NCBI GenBank assembly: GCA_900188465.1
Contig: FZPE01000001.1
Coordinates: 62,001-126,000, forward strand
Direction of reading: 5' to 3'
Source: Micrococcales bacterium KH10
GTDB lineage: Bacteria; Actinomycetota; Actinomycetes; Actinomycetales; Cellulomonadaceae
Length of the DNA stretch: 64,000 nucleotides
Shown here: piece after piece, positions 47,461 to 55,832 of the stretch
How positions within the stretch are numbered: position 1 is the stretch's first letter
Layout: each line of letters begins with the position of its first letter
Notes under the pieces: model-generated
What the model was told of the DNA's origin: nothing
The model's database searches: none
What the model saw: the letters and a program-made list of their open reading frames with translations, nothing else
Translations under genes and position numbers: made by a program

Positions 47461-47486
47461 GATTACGCGTTGAGCATGATTACGCG
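47461..47486. repeat. Direct repeat of GATTACGCG
   Basis: Two perfect 9-base copies at 47461-47469 and 47478-47486, offset 17 bases, upstream of the DJ-1/PfpI gene. This could be a direct-repeat regulator site. Confidence 0.5.
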
Positions 47487-47502
47487 ACTCAAAGCGCGGG
47501 CT

Positions 47503-47541
47503 CTTTCGGTTCGAGAAAAGATGGAATGACGGTACCGAAAG
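47503..47541. promoter_or_regulatory. Inverted repeat upstream of the DJ-1/PfpI gene
   Basis: CTTTCGGT (47503-47510) and ACCGAAAG (47534-47541) are perfect arms 23 bases apart. The right arm overlaps the region just before the Shine-Dalgarno AAAGGAACGG. It could be an operator, or a hairpin that limits translation. Confidence 0.45.
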
Positions 47542-47554
47542 AAAGGAACGGACC

Positions 47555-48103
47555 ATGAGCCACCTGACCGGAAAGACGGTCGCCTTCCTCGCAACCAACG
47601 GATTCGAGGATTCCGAATTGACGAGCCCTTGGCGGGCCGTGACCGAACACGGCGCTGCGGCCGAACTCCTGTCCACAGATTTAGGCACCATCGCAGGCAA
47701 GCACGGCCATCAGATCGATGTCGACGTCACGACCGCTGCGGCCGATCCTTCTCGTTATGATGCCCTCGTTCTGCCTGGTGGAGTCGTCAACTCAGACGAT
47801 ATCCGGCTCGACGACAAGGCAGTCGCCTTTGTACGCGAGATTTTCGCCGCCGGTAAGCCGGTGGGAGTGATCTGCCACGGCGGATGGATACTGGCCGACG
47901 CCGATGTGCTCGATGGGCGCACGATCACCTCCTACCCGAGTTTGCGCACAGATCTGCGCAACGCCGGTGCCTTGTGGATCGATGAAGAGGTCGTGGTCGA
48001 TCAAGGTCTGGTATCGAGCCGGACTCCCGCCGACCTGTCGGCTTTCAATGACAAACTGGTAGAAGAAATCGGGGAAGGACCTCACGCTGGACAAACCGCA
48101 TAG
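47555..48103 (+). CDS. DJ-1/PfpI family protein
   Basis: 182 residues. It has the PfpI/YhbO pattern: LATNGFEDSELTSPW with the acid residue (Glu near 18), VLPGGVVNSDDIR, and the nucleophile elbow VICHGGW with Cys near 106. Members act as general-stress proteins, proposed deglycases or proteases; the activity is debated. AAAGGAACGG precedes the ATG. The 3' end overlaps the topoisomerase gene by 17 bases if the latter starts at CTG 48087. Confidence 0.9.
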   Translation: MSHLTGKTVAFLATNGFEDSELTSPWRAVTEHGAAAELLSTDLGTIAGKHGHQIDVDVTTAAADPSRYDALVLPGGVVNSDDIRLDDKAVAFVREIFAAGKPVGVICHGGWILADADVLDGRTITSYPSLRTDLRNAGALWIDEEVVVDQGLVSSRTPADLSAFNDKLVEEIGEGPHAGQTA

Positions 48104-49073
48104 GACTCGTGGCCTGCGACGAGTTGACGTAGACAGTCCGGGATTCTCACGGCGTCGCGCCGGACGCGGGTTCTGGTATGCGGACGAGTCGGGCAAGAGG
48201 ATTGATGATCCTGGCATACGGCAGCGCATTGCGGAGTTGGCCATTCCCCCGGCGTGGGATGACGTATGGATCTCTCCGATCGCGAACGGACACATACTTG
48301 CCGCCGGGATAGACGATGCGGGTCGGCGTCAGTACATCTACCACCCGGATTGGATCCGGCAGCACAGCGCGGCCAAGTTCGAACGAATGCTCGACTTGGC
48401 CGCGGCGTTGCCTCGTATCCGCGCTCGTGTGACTCGCGACCTGAAGAAGAACGAGTCACCACGAGAGCAATGCTTGGCTGCCGCAGTTCGACTCATCGAT
48501 CTCGGCTCCCTTCGAGTCGGCGATCGTCGTCACACCACGATGACGGGCAACCGGGGCCTGACCACGCTGCTGTGTCGACATGTCGACTGCGCTGGCGAAG
48601 TGGTGACACTCGACTTTATCGGCAAGAGCGGACAGCCGTGGCATGTTCAGATCCGCGACGAGCTGCTCGCGGCGACATTGCGCGGAATGTCGGATGGGCG
48701 CTCGGAACGTGCCGTACTCCTTGCATACCGTGACGGCCGCAGATGGCGCCCGCTACGCGGCGCCGAGATCAATGAGTACATCCAGCAGATCAGTGACACC
48801 GAATGCACCTCTAAGGACTTCCGAACCCTCGAGGGCTCGATGATCGCGGCAACGGAACTGGCGCGAATCGGACCGATGTCGAAGAAGCGGGACCAGGACG
48901 AGGCGATCGGCAAGGCCGTGTCCCACGTGGCAAACCGGCTGGGGAACACGGCGTCCGTTGCCCGGCAGAACTACATCAGTCCGCGAATCATCGAACGGTA
49001 TCGCGCCGGGGCGGTGCTGGACTTGGCGCGACCGCCGATCAGAGCGCTACGGGAGTTGCTGGAGGACTCGTAG
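48087..49073 (+). CDS. DNA topoisomerase IB, with probable CTG start
   Basis: It relaxes DNA through a 3'-phosphotyrosyl intermediate. The conserved N-terminal domain (GLRRVDVDSPGFSRRRAGRG, FWYADESGKRIDDPGIR) reads in frame from 48087, but no ATG, GTG or TTG occurs there before TTG 48237. A CTG at 48087 has GGGGAAGGA 7 bases upstream and gives 328 residues, the family's size. Catalytic residues: Arg/Lys in LRVGDRRHTTMTGNRGLTTL and LDFIGKSGQ, Arg in KDFRTLEGSM, Asn in LGNTASVARQ and Tyr in QNYISPRII. It is likely coupled to the DJ-1/PfpI gene upstream. Confidence 0.87.
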   Translation: MDKPHRTRGLRRVDVDSPGFSRRRAGRGFWYADESGKRIDDPGIRQRIAELAIPPAWDDVWISPIANGHILAAGIDDAGRRQYIYHPDWIRQHSAAKFERMLDLAAALPRIRARVTRDLKKNESPREQCLAAAVRLIDLGSLRVGDRRHTTMTGNRGLTTLLCRHVDCAGEVVTLDFIGKSGQPWHVQIRDELLAATLRGMSDGRSERAVLLAYRDGRRWRPLRGAEINEYIQQISDTECTSKDFRTLEGSMIAATELARIGPMSKKRDQDEAIGKAVSHVANRLGNTASVARQNYISPRIIERYRAGAVLDLARPPIRALRELLEDS

Positions 49074-49145
49074 CACGACCCATAGGGGGTGCCCACCTGT
49101 GCTTGAAAATCCCTTGTATAAATACCTATGAAGGCATAATTACGC

Positions 49146-49151
49146 TACGAT
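49146..49151 (+). promoter_or_regulatory. -10 hexamer for leaderless marR
   Basis: TACGAT, 6 bases before the GTG at 49158. Upstream, GTAT-AA-ATAC (49115-49124) is a short inverted repeat where a MarR dimer could bind. Confidence 0.42.
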
Positions 49152-49157
49152 TACCGA

Positions 49158-49619
49158 GTGGATGAAAACGACGGTTTCGAACGTAGCCGCGGTGAAGCGC
49201 TTGCTGAACTGGGGGAACTCATCATGAGCATCGCCCGCATCATGCGTGATCGTGGCCCTGTCGATTCGCGGATCGTAGCCGTCACAGAACTGGAACGACT
49301 GGTAATCCGGGACCTTTATCAGTATCCAGGGAGCAGTCCGTCGGAGTTGAGTGCACGCGTCAAGATGAAGAGCAGTAATACGAGCGCGATCTTGCGTACC
49401 TTAGAGGCCAAGGGCTTTGTCGAACGTCACCCTGATCAACAGGATGGCCGCTCGTCACGAATCTTTTTGACCGACCTGGCACACGAATCAATTGCACTAG
49501 TGCAAAGCGAAACAAGTAGTTTGCTCGCCGCACTCAACTTCGACGGCACTGAACTCGACCGCGTGGTGCAGGCTTTCAGCGACTTCGAAGCGAGCCTGCT
49601 CAGCGAATCTAACGTTTAG
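49158..49619 (+). CDS. MarR-family transcriptional regulator
   Basis: 153 residues. Winged helix with TELERLVIRDLYQYPGSSPS, ARVKMKSSNTSAILRTLEAK and FVERHPDQQDGRSSRIFLTD, the usual recognition helix and Asp-x-Arg wing. Flanking helices form the dimer interface. The GTG at 49158 is supported by TACGAT 6 bases upstream. It is convergent (10-base gap) with the PPDK-like gene and may regulate only itself or distant genes. Confidence 0.9.
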   Translation: MDENDGFERSRGEALAELGELIMSIARIMRDRGPVDSRIVAVTELERLVIRDLYQYPGSSPSELSARVKMKSSNTSAILRTLEAKGFVERHPDQQDGRSSRIFLTDLAHESIALVQSETSSLLAALNFDGTELDRVVQAFSDFEASLLSESNV

Positions 49620-49629
49620 GCCCGGACAG

Positions 49630-52173
49630 TCATGAGTCGATTTCGACCGTGCAGACCATGCGTTGTGCCACGACATCCGAGTAGAGGACCAGATCGGTGA
49701 ACTCTGCGACGTGAATGATGTCCCCCAGCGTGGACTCGGGCAGAATCTCGGTGAGTTTATTGGGTTGGTCTGTGATCAATTCTGGCTGGAAGCTCGCCGA
49801 TTGGCGGGACTGGTCAATCGCGGCGAAGAAGACCCCGGACTCGACAAGGTCTTGGAAGAAGTGCGACCCGAAGCTCAAATCAGGTAGGAAGTCCAGCGAT
49901 GGGTCAGTGACTTCGACCAGCACCGCGGCGTGATCAATCTCAGCGAAGTGCACCGGCACACCTAGTTCGGTGGTGCTCGTTCCCCATCGTCCCGGTCCGA
50001 TCACCATAGGGCTGCGCCCAGCGAGCGACTGGTTCAACTCCCCCAGCTGTCGTGCCACGGCATAGCGTTGTGGCTGACTCAACTGCAGATATCGCTCAGG
50101 TCTGACGAGCACCACGGTGTCGATGGGAAGCTGCACATTCCCGCCCATGAATCCGCCGTCAGCGGTCATCAGGCAGCGTGCGGGGTCGGTTTCGGGCAGC
50201 GTCACCGAGTCCCCGATGCCACGAGTCTGCAGCGGGCGGCACTGCACCAGACAGACCCGGTACTGCCCATCGGGGGTGAGATTGACCGTGAACTCGATAT
50301 CGACGGGATAGTCGTAGGCCTGCGACAGACAACTGAGCAAAGTGCGCATGTACTCACTGAAATCTGACGACAGCAGTCCGTTGAAATCGCAGATCTGCGG
50401 CGGCTTGGTGAAAGTGCGGCCGAGTTCGCGCAACCAGCGGATCTGGTTGAAATCTGTCGACAAGAACAAAGACCAGTCCATGTCGATCTGGGAGATGTTC
50501 CCCATCGGCTCGGTGATCAAGTCGTTGTCGGGCAGGCTGAGCACATCGACCATACGCTGGCTGTACTTGCCGGCGTCGTCGAGCGCCACCGGGCTGCGTA
50601 GCGGTTGATCAAGGCTGACAATCCGGGCGTAGTCGTTGGAAAGGTGGTCGACGGCCCTCGTCCCCAATCCCACGACCAATCGCAGGGCTCCCGCGCTCGG
50701 GTCGATGTCTGAGGCGAAGACGTACAGATTATGTGAGTTTCCAACACCGCCGGCGTGCGGAAAGAACAGATCCCCGTGGTGGTCACCGGAAACACGTTGG
50801 ACGAGCACCGCCATCTGCTCGTCATTGGTACTGAGCTGACGGTTCTCGCGATATCGCAGTGCCTCGTTGCTCATCGAGGACGAGTACACCGCGCGGACGG
50901 CCTTCTCAAATGCGCGTAGGCGCTGTTCCGGGCTGCCCTGGTTGGCGCAGAACGTGCTGTCGTACTTTCCGGCGAAGGCGTTGCCGAAGTTGTCTTCGAG
51001 CAGCGAGCTGGAACGCACGATGATGGGTGACTGACCAAAATATTCCAGCAATCGTAAGAAGCGTTCCCGGATCGTGGGCGGGAACTCCCCCTGCCCCAGC
51101 AACTCATGGAGTTGGGCGCCGACCTTGTAGTAGCCTTCGGGGGTTTTCTGAGCCATCCACAGTTTCCACCAGCCGTTGGCAATGATGTAGGTCAAGAACA
51201 GATCAGAGCCCAGGTAGAACGAGTCGTGTGCTTCGAGTTTGGGGGCAAGTGCCGGATTGGCTGCTGCGATGGCCCGTGCCGTGAGCATACCGACGCTCTT
51301 GCCGCCGATGTACCCGGTCCCGATCTCGCGGTCGGCGATGGCCAGCAGGTCCGTCAGCGAGAGATGCCTCTTCGCGAGGTCGACCATGCGGCCGTAGCGC
51401 CCGAGCAGCAATCCGGTCAGTGCTTCTTTTGATTCCTGCTGCGCGGCCGTGTCGCTTGAGGCGAGGGCGGCGAATCCGCGGTCGATCAGGACCCGCCACC
51501 GATCTTGTGGCTCACGCTGCTGTGAGACCCGACCGAACAAGCGGGAGGTTTCCTCGCTTGAGGTGACGGGAAGCGCCTGCGAATGGTCGAGCCGATGCGG
51601 AAAGAACATCGTCGGCGAATAGCGGTTCCAGACTTTGTGCGCGTGCACGTAAGTCGCACTGGCGACATTGTGCAGGTCCAGGAGCAGTTGGGTGGTTTCG
51701 CGAATTCCCGCGACGGTCTCAAAGGTGTGCTGGCTGCGTAACAGGCAAAAGTAGGCGATGGTGTCGAGTTCGTAGAGGTACGGGCAGGTCACTTTGAAGA
51801 AGTTCATGACCATGAGGTCGGAACACCAGCGATCCAGCAGATCTGTCAGCGAGTCGAAGACGTAATAGACGCCTTCTCCCTCGTCTGAGAGAATCCGGTG
51901 CACTGTGGAGGCGAACGTCTCGAAGCCGGGCGTCGGGTCGAGTTCGTAGACGTGTACACCGGTGAGGTCATCGAGCAACGGTTCATGATCCGCGAACCGG
52001 ATATAGACCGTGCGACGCCCCTCGTCCCCTGCCTGACGGACGAAGTGCTGGACCATGACCTTGAAGTCGGCAAGTTGATCGATCTGCCACACGACATTGT
52101 CGCCGAGCCGTAGATTATCGATGACTGCGTCAACTCCGAGATGACCGGTGCTGCGGCGGCGATAGTCCTCCAT
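49630..52173 (-). CDS. Fusion of KaiC-like domain with PEP synthase-type ATP-grasp domain
   Basis: 847 residues. Residues 1-200 look like a degenerate RecA/KaiC domain: GDNVVWQIDQLADFKVMVQH where Walker A should be, and a Walker B-like YYVFDSLTDLLDRW. From about 285 (GTGYIGGKSVGMLTARAIAA) to 660 lies a PPDK_N-type ATP-grasp domain with SPIIVRSSSLLEDNFG and FAGKYDSTF. A C-terminal part has VIGPGRWGTSTTELGVPVHF and SHFFQDLVESGVFFAAI. The phosphohistidine swivel domain and PEP barrel of true PEP synthase/PPDK are missing. It may phosphorylate an unknown acceptor. TAAAGT lies 6 bases before the ATG. Confidence 0.8.
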   Translation of the reverse strand: MEDYRRRSTGHLGVDAVIDNLRLGDNVVWQIDQLADFKVMVQHFVRQAGDEGRRTVYIRFADHEPLLDDLTGVHVYELDPTPGFETFASTVHRILSDEGEGVYYVFDSLTDLLDRWCSDLMVMNFFKVTCPYLYELDTIAYFCLLRSQHTFETVAGIRETTQLLLDLHNVASATYVHAHKVWNRYSPTMFFPHRLDHSQALPVTSSEETSRLFGRVSQQREPQDRWRVLIDRGFAALASSDTAAQQESKEALTGLLLGRYGRMVDLAKRHLSLTDLLAIADREIGTGYIGGKSVGMLTARAIAAANPALAPKLEAHDSFYLGSDLFLTYIIANGWWKLWMAQKTPEGYYKVGAQLHELLGQGEFPPTIRERFLRLLEYFGQSPIIVRSSSLLEDNFGNAFAGKYDSTFCANQGSPEQRLRAFEKAVRAVYSSSMSNEALRYRENRQLSTNDEQMAVLVQRVSGDHHGDLFFPHAGGVGNSHNLYVFASDIDPSAGALRLVVGLGTRAVDHLSNDYARIVSLDQPLRSPVALDDAGKYSQRMVDVLSLPDNDLITEPMGNISQIDMDWSLFLSTDFNQIRWLRELGRTFTKPPQICDFNGLLSSDFSEYMRTLLSCLSQAYDYPVDIEFTVNLTPDGQYRVCLVQCRPLQTRGIGDSVTLPETDPARCLMTADGGFMGGNVQLPIDTVVLVRPERYLQLSQPQRYAVARQLGELNQSLAGRSPMVIGPGRWGTSTTELGVPVHFAEIDHAAVLVEVTDPSLDFLPDLSFGSHFFQDLVESGVFFAAIDQSRQSASFQPELITDQPNKLTEILPESTLGDIIHVAEFTDLVLYSDVVAQRMVCTVEIDS

Positions 52174-52179
52174 GGGTCA

Positions 52180-52185
52180 ACTTTA
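52180..52185 (-). promoter_or_regulatory. -10 hexamer for the KaiC-like/PPDK fusion gene
   Basis: TAAAGT on the minus strand, 6 bases before the ATG at 52173, in the 23-base gap after nhaA. Confidence 0.42.
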
Positions 52186-52196
52186 CGGTGCGAGGG

Positions 52197-53486
52197 CTAG
52201 AGCGAGGCCAGACGCCGGTAGCGGCGATTGCGTGCGACTAGGAGGATCGATGCCAGAATCGAGGCGAGCACGGAGGCCAGGAGAATCGCGACCTTTGCCT
52301 CGTCATGTTCAGGCAGGTCGGCGGAGAAACTCAACTCTGCCACCAACAACGACACGGTGAACCCGATGCCAGCGAGCAGACCGATGCCGGTCAGATCGAT
52401 CCAGGTGATCGAGCGGTCTAGCTTGCTTCGAGTGAAGGCGGTCATCAGCCAGGTCGTGATCAGGATTCCAAGGGGCTTGCCGAAGACGAGTCCGGCAATG
52501 ACCGCGATGGTCACAGGGTGAGTCAGCGAGGACCCGAGGCCTGCAAGACCGCCGAAGTTCACTCCGGCGGCGAAGAACGCGAACACCGGTACTGCGATGC
52601 CTGCGGAAAAGGGCCGGAACCTGAAGTCGAAGATCTCGGCGAGACCAGGGATATCGGTACGAGCGCCCGGTGCGCTATTGCTGTAACGGACGGGTACAGC
52701 GAAACCAAGCAGGACTCCTGCCACCGTGGCGTGAACACCGGAGGCGTGAATGAGCGTCCAGGCCGCCAGACCTAGCGGCAGCAGTATGACCCAAGCGCCG
52801 AAGCCGTGGCGGCTGAAGAAATCGCGGAATCGGTGTGAGACGACTCCGTAGATTCCGACCACCGCCAAGCCGATCAGTAGCGGCACAAACTCAATATGGG
52901 CGGTGTAGAACACGGCGATGATCGTGACGGCGATCAGGTCATCGACGACAGCGAGAGTGAGTAAGAAAATCCGCAGTGCTGGCGGCAGATGGGATCCGAT
53001 GATGGCTAGCACGGCGACTGCGAAAGCAATATCGGTGGCCGTTGGGATGGCCCACCCTTGGTGCAGTTCGCGGTGGGAATGGACGACAGCGATGTAGATC
53101 AGCGCGGGTACAGCAACCCCGCCCGCAGCCGCAACGATCGGGACGATGGAGGTGCGCAGGTCACGCAGGCTTCCTACGATGAACTCTCGTTTGAGCTCTA
53201 GCCCGACCAGGAAGAAGAAGATGGCGAGCAAGCCGTCGGCAGCCCACGCCCCCAACGGCAATCGCAGATGCCAGGGCTCATAGCCGATTTCGAAGTTGCG
53301 CAGTGCGAAATAGCTTTCAGTCGCAGGCGAGTTGGCCCAGACCAGTGCGATGACGGCTGCTGCGACGAGGAGCACACCACCGGTTGTCTCTTTGCGCAGC
53401 ACGTGTGAGACACGCTGAAGCATGGTGGACGGTTTGGCGTTGGTGCCGGGTTGGGCTGAGTTGGAAGAGACTGTCGTGGCAGGCAT
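52197..53486 (-). CDS. nhaA: Na+/H+ antiporter NhaA
   Basis: It exchanges sodium for protons at the membrane. 429 residues, about twelve helices. LVGLELKREFIVGSLRD, AIPTATDIAFAVAVLAIIGS and LAVVDDLIAVTIIAVFYT contain the family signatures; the VVDDL pair corresponds to the two essential Asp residues of E. coli NhaA (163/164). FGKPLGILITTWL lies in the C-terminal half. The first 25 residues are a polar tail. GGAG precedes the ATG. It is divergent from the ABC-F gene. Confidence 0.95.
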   Translation of the reverse strand: MPATTVSSNSAQPGTNAKPSTMLQRVSHVLRKETTGGVLLVAAAVIALVWANSPATESYFALRNFEIGYEPWHLRLPLGAWAADGLLAIFFFLVGLELKREFIVGSLRDLRTSIVPIVAAAGGVAVPALIYIAVVHSHRELHQGWAIPTATDIAFAVAVLAIIGSHLPPALRIFLLTLAVVDDLIAVTIIAVFYTAHIEFVPLLIGLAVVGIYGVVSHRFRDFFSRHGFGAWVILLPLGLAAWTLIHASGVHATVAGVLLGFAVPVRYSNSAPGARTDIPGLAEIFDFRFRPFSAGIAVPVFAFFAAGVNFGGLAGLGSSLTHPVTIAVIAGLVFGKPLGILITTWLMTAFTRSKLDRSITWIDLTGIGLLAGIGFTVSLLVAELSFSADLPEHDEAKVAILLASVLASILASILLVARNRRYRRLASL

Positions 53487-53656
53487 GGAAAACTCCGTCG
53501 GGGTCGGCAGAACATCAAGTGTCGACCAGACTTCCCGACGCGCCGGAAAACAACTTTACCGTGCTGGTAGCCTGATATTCATGTGGACATCGCACTGACC
53601 CGACCTGCGTCTGAGGCACAGCCCGGCAGGTTTCCCCTGTCTTGCGAGAGTTTGTC

Positions 53657-55258
53657 ATGTCTGCGTTCCAGCCCATCACTGTCCAGAACCTCAGCGTTTC
53701 TTTTGCTGATCGTTTCGTCCTGAAAGACGTCTCATTTTCGGTTTCTCCTGGTGAGCGGGTCGCGCTCGTTGGTGAGAATGGCGTCGGAAAATCCACTGTG
53801 TTGCGGGCTATCGCCGACACTTTGGACGATACCGCTCGATCTACCGGTCGGATTTCCCGCCCGCTCGACTTGGTGTGGCTGGATCAGGAGCCTCCATTCG
53901 CAGATGAGACCACGGTTGCCGAAGCAATCGAGTCAGTCCTGGCCCCGCTGCACCGCGCGGTTCAAGAGGTCGAAGAACTGTCACAGCGACTCGACGATCC
54001 GGCTGCTGCGGCTCGTTTCGACGAGGTGCTGTCTTGGGCCGAGTCGCATGATGCCTGGGATGTCGATCGGCGTGCGCAGTTGTTACGGGACGAGTTCGCG
54101 TTAGCCGATATCGACCCTGGGCGACAGGTCGGTACGTTGTCAGGTGGCCAGCGCAGCCGGTTGGCATTGGCCACCGTGCTCTCCCGCCGCCCCGATGCGC
54201 TATTGCTTGACGAGCCGACAAATCACCTTGATGACGCAACCCTCGAATTGCTGGCCGAGCACCTCTGTGCGCTTGCCACAGTGGTGCTGTTCGCCAGCCA
54301 TGATCGCGTCTTCCTCGATGATGTGGCCACGGCCTTAATCGACTTGGATGCCACGGTGTTCGGTACTGACGGTATGGGCGGTCGTCGTTTCGGCGGTGGC
54401 TGGACCGACTACGAGCAGGCTCGTGTAGCGGCAAGACGGCGCTGGGAAGAGCAGTACGCCTTAGAACAAGAAGAACTGAAGCGACTGCGGGCCGCGACCA
54501 GGATCGGCGCGGACAAGATTGCCCACAATCGGGGCCCACGTGACAACGACAAGTTCATCTACAAGTTCAAAGGTGCCAACGTTGACCGGGCGTTGGCTCG
54601 ACGTAAGCACGATGCTGAACGGGCATTAGCTGAAGCGCAGGAGAGACAGGTATCGAAACCGCCACGCGAACTGGAATTCACCGCTCGGTTGGTCGCTAAT
54701 ACTGCGCCAGGACCGATGATCATGGGAACTGGGCTAGTCGTGTCAGGACGGCTGCGTCTGGACGAGTTCGTCGTGGACGCTGGCGAACATGTGCTGGTGA
54801 CCGGTCCCAATGGGGCTGGTAAATCCACGCTACTGGGGGTTTTGGCGCAACGTATCCCCCTTGATGCGGGTTCGCTCGCGGTAACGACCGAACGGATTGC
54901 GGAACTCACGCAGGACCCGTACTTCGCCGATCTGTCGCGTACTCCCCTGCAGTTATATGAGCCACTAGAAAAGCTAGGCTTTCCCGCGCTGCGCGAGTTC
55001 GGCCTGCTTCATATGCGCGATGCTGTTCGCCCCATTGGCGCCCTGTCCGTGGGACAGCGGCGGCGATTCGCACTGGCGGTGATCATTGCGACGTCACCGG
55101 AATTGCTGTTGTTGGACGAGCCCACCAACCACATTTCGCTAGCACTCGCCAGCGAGTTGGAAGAGGCGATGGGAATCTCAGCGGGCACGATCGTCGTGGC
55201 GTCACACGACCGCTGGTTGCGGCGGCGCTGGACCGGACGAGAGATCACGTTGGCCTAG
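53657..55258 (+). CDS. ABC-F family ATP-binding protein
   Basis: 533 residues with two ABC domains and no membrane part, so it acts on the ribosome (translation factor or antibiotic protection) rather than in transport. Domain 1: ALVGENGVGKSTVLRA, LSGGQRSRLALA, LLLDEPTNHLDD. A basic coiled linker follows (about 255-330). Domain 2: VTGPNGAGKSTLLGVL, SVGQRRRFALAV, LLLDEPTNHISLAL. The ATG at 53657 is chosen because the family starts just before the first strand. The subfamily cannot be fixed by eye. Confidence 0.92.
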   Translation: MSAFQPITVQNLSVSFADRFVLKDVSFSVSPGERVALVGENGVGKSTVLRAIADTLDDTARSTGRISRPLDLVWLDQEPPFADETTVAEAIESVLAPLHRAVQEVEELSQRLDDPAAAARFDEVLSWAESHDAWDVDRRAQLLRDEFALADIDPGRQVGTLSGGQRSRLALATVLSRRPDALLLDEPTNHLDDATLELLAEHLCALATVVLFASHDRVFLDDVATALIDLDATVFGTDGMGGRRFGGGWTDYEQARVAARRRWEEQYALEQEELKRLRAATRIGADKIAHNRGPRDNDKFIYKFKGANVDRALARRKHDAERALAEAQERQVSKPPRELEFTARLVANTAPGPMIMGTGLVVSGRLRLDEFVVDAGEHVLVTGPNGAGKSTLLGVLAQRIPLDAGSLAVTTERIAELTQDPYFADLSRTPLQLYEPLEKLGFPALREFGLLHMRDAVRPIGALSVGQRRRFALAVIIATSPELLLLDEPTNHISLALASELEEAMGISAGTIVVASHDRWLRRRWTGREITLA

Positions 55259-55284
55259 GCATTCCGGCAGTTGCCCCGCAGCCG

Positions 55285-55767
55285 CTAACTCAGCCAGTCC
55301 TCGATGGTCTCGATGATCTCTGGCGCATCGGGGACGACCGTGGGGCGAAAACGTCGGATTCGACCGTCAGGGTGCACTAGAAACTTCTCGAAATTCCATT
55401 TGACCTGCCCCGCTTTGCCCTCGTCATCGGCGGTCTGCGTGAGTTCCTGGTAAAGCGGGTGCGCATGCTTGCCATTGACCTTGATTTTTTCAGTCATCGG
55501 GAATGTGACGCCCCAAGTCGTCGAGCAATACTCCGCGATCTTGTCTTCTGACCCGAGTTCTTGCAGAAACTGATTGCTGGGGCAGCCGATGACGGTGAAC
55601 CCGCGGTCAGCGTAGCGTCGCTGCAATGCTTCGAGTTGTTCGTATTGCGGGGCCAGCCCGCAGCGGGAGGCCACATTGACGACGAGCGCGACCTTGTCAC
55701 CGACAAGTTTCCCGAACGTGGTTCTCTCACCAGTGAGCGTGGTGAGTTCAATTGTCGTGAGGTCCAT
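55285..55767 (-). CDS. Glutathione peroxidase family protein (thioredoxin-dependent type)
   Basis: 160 residues. It reduces peroxides using a catalytic Cys (NVASRCGLAPQYEQL, about 31-45). The Gln and Trp/Asn partners are in GCPSNQFLQ and QVKWNFEKFLV. Actinobacteria lack glutathione, so thioredoxin or mycothiol-linked donors are more likely. GGGAGAAG precedes the ATG. It is convergent with the ABC-F gene. Confidence 0.94.
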   Translation of the reverse strand: MDLTTIELTTLTGERTTFGKLVGDKVALVVNVASRCGLAPQYEQLEALQRRYADRGFTVIGCPSNQFLQELGSEDKIAEYCSTTWGVTFPMTEKIKVNGKHAHPLYQELTQTADDEGKAGQVKWNFEKFLVHPDGRIRRFRPTVVPDAPEIIETIEDWLS

Positions 55768-55832
55768 GTTCTTCTCCCTGGTGATCTGTTCGCGGTGGCA
55801 CAGATTCCTTCATAGGACCGTAAGGTCAGGCA

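Noticed and set aside
49630-52173. Calling the large ATP-grasp protein a PEP synthase or PPDK
   Set aside because: The phosphohistidine and PEP/pyruvate barrel domains required for that reaction are not visible.
53841-54539. A 232-codon minus-strand frame inside the ABC-F gene
   Set aside because: Arg/His/Pro-rich shadow of the intact ABC-F gene.
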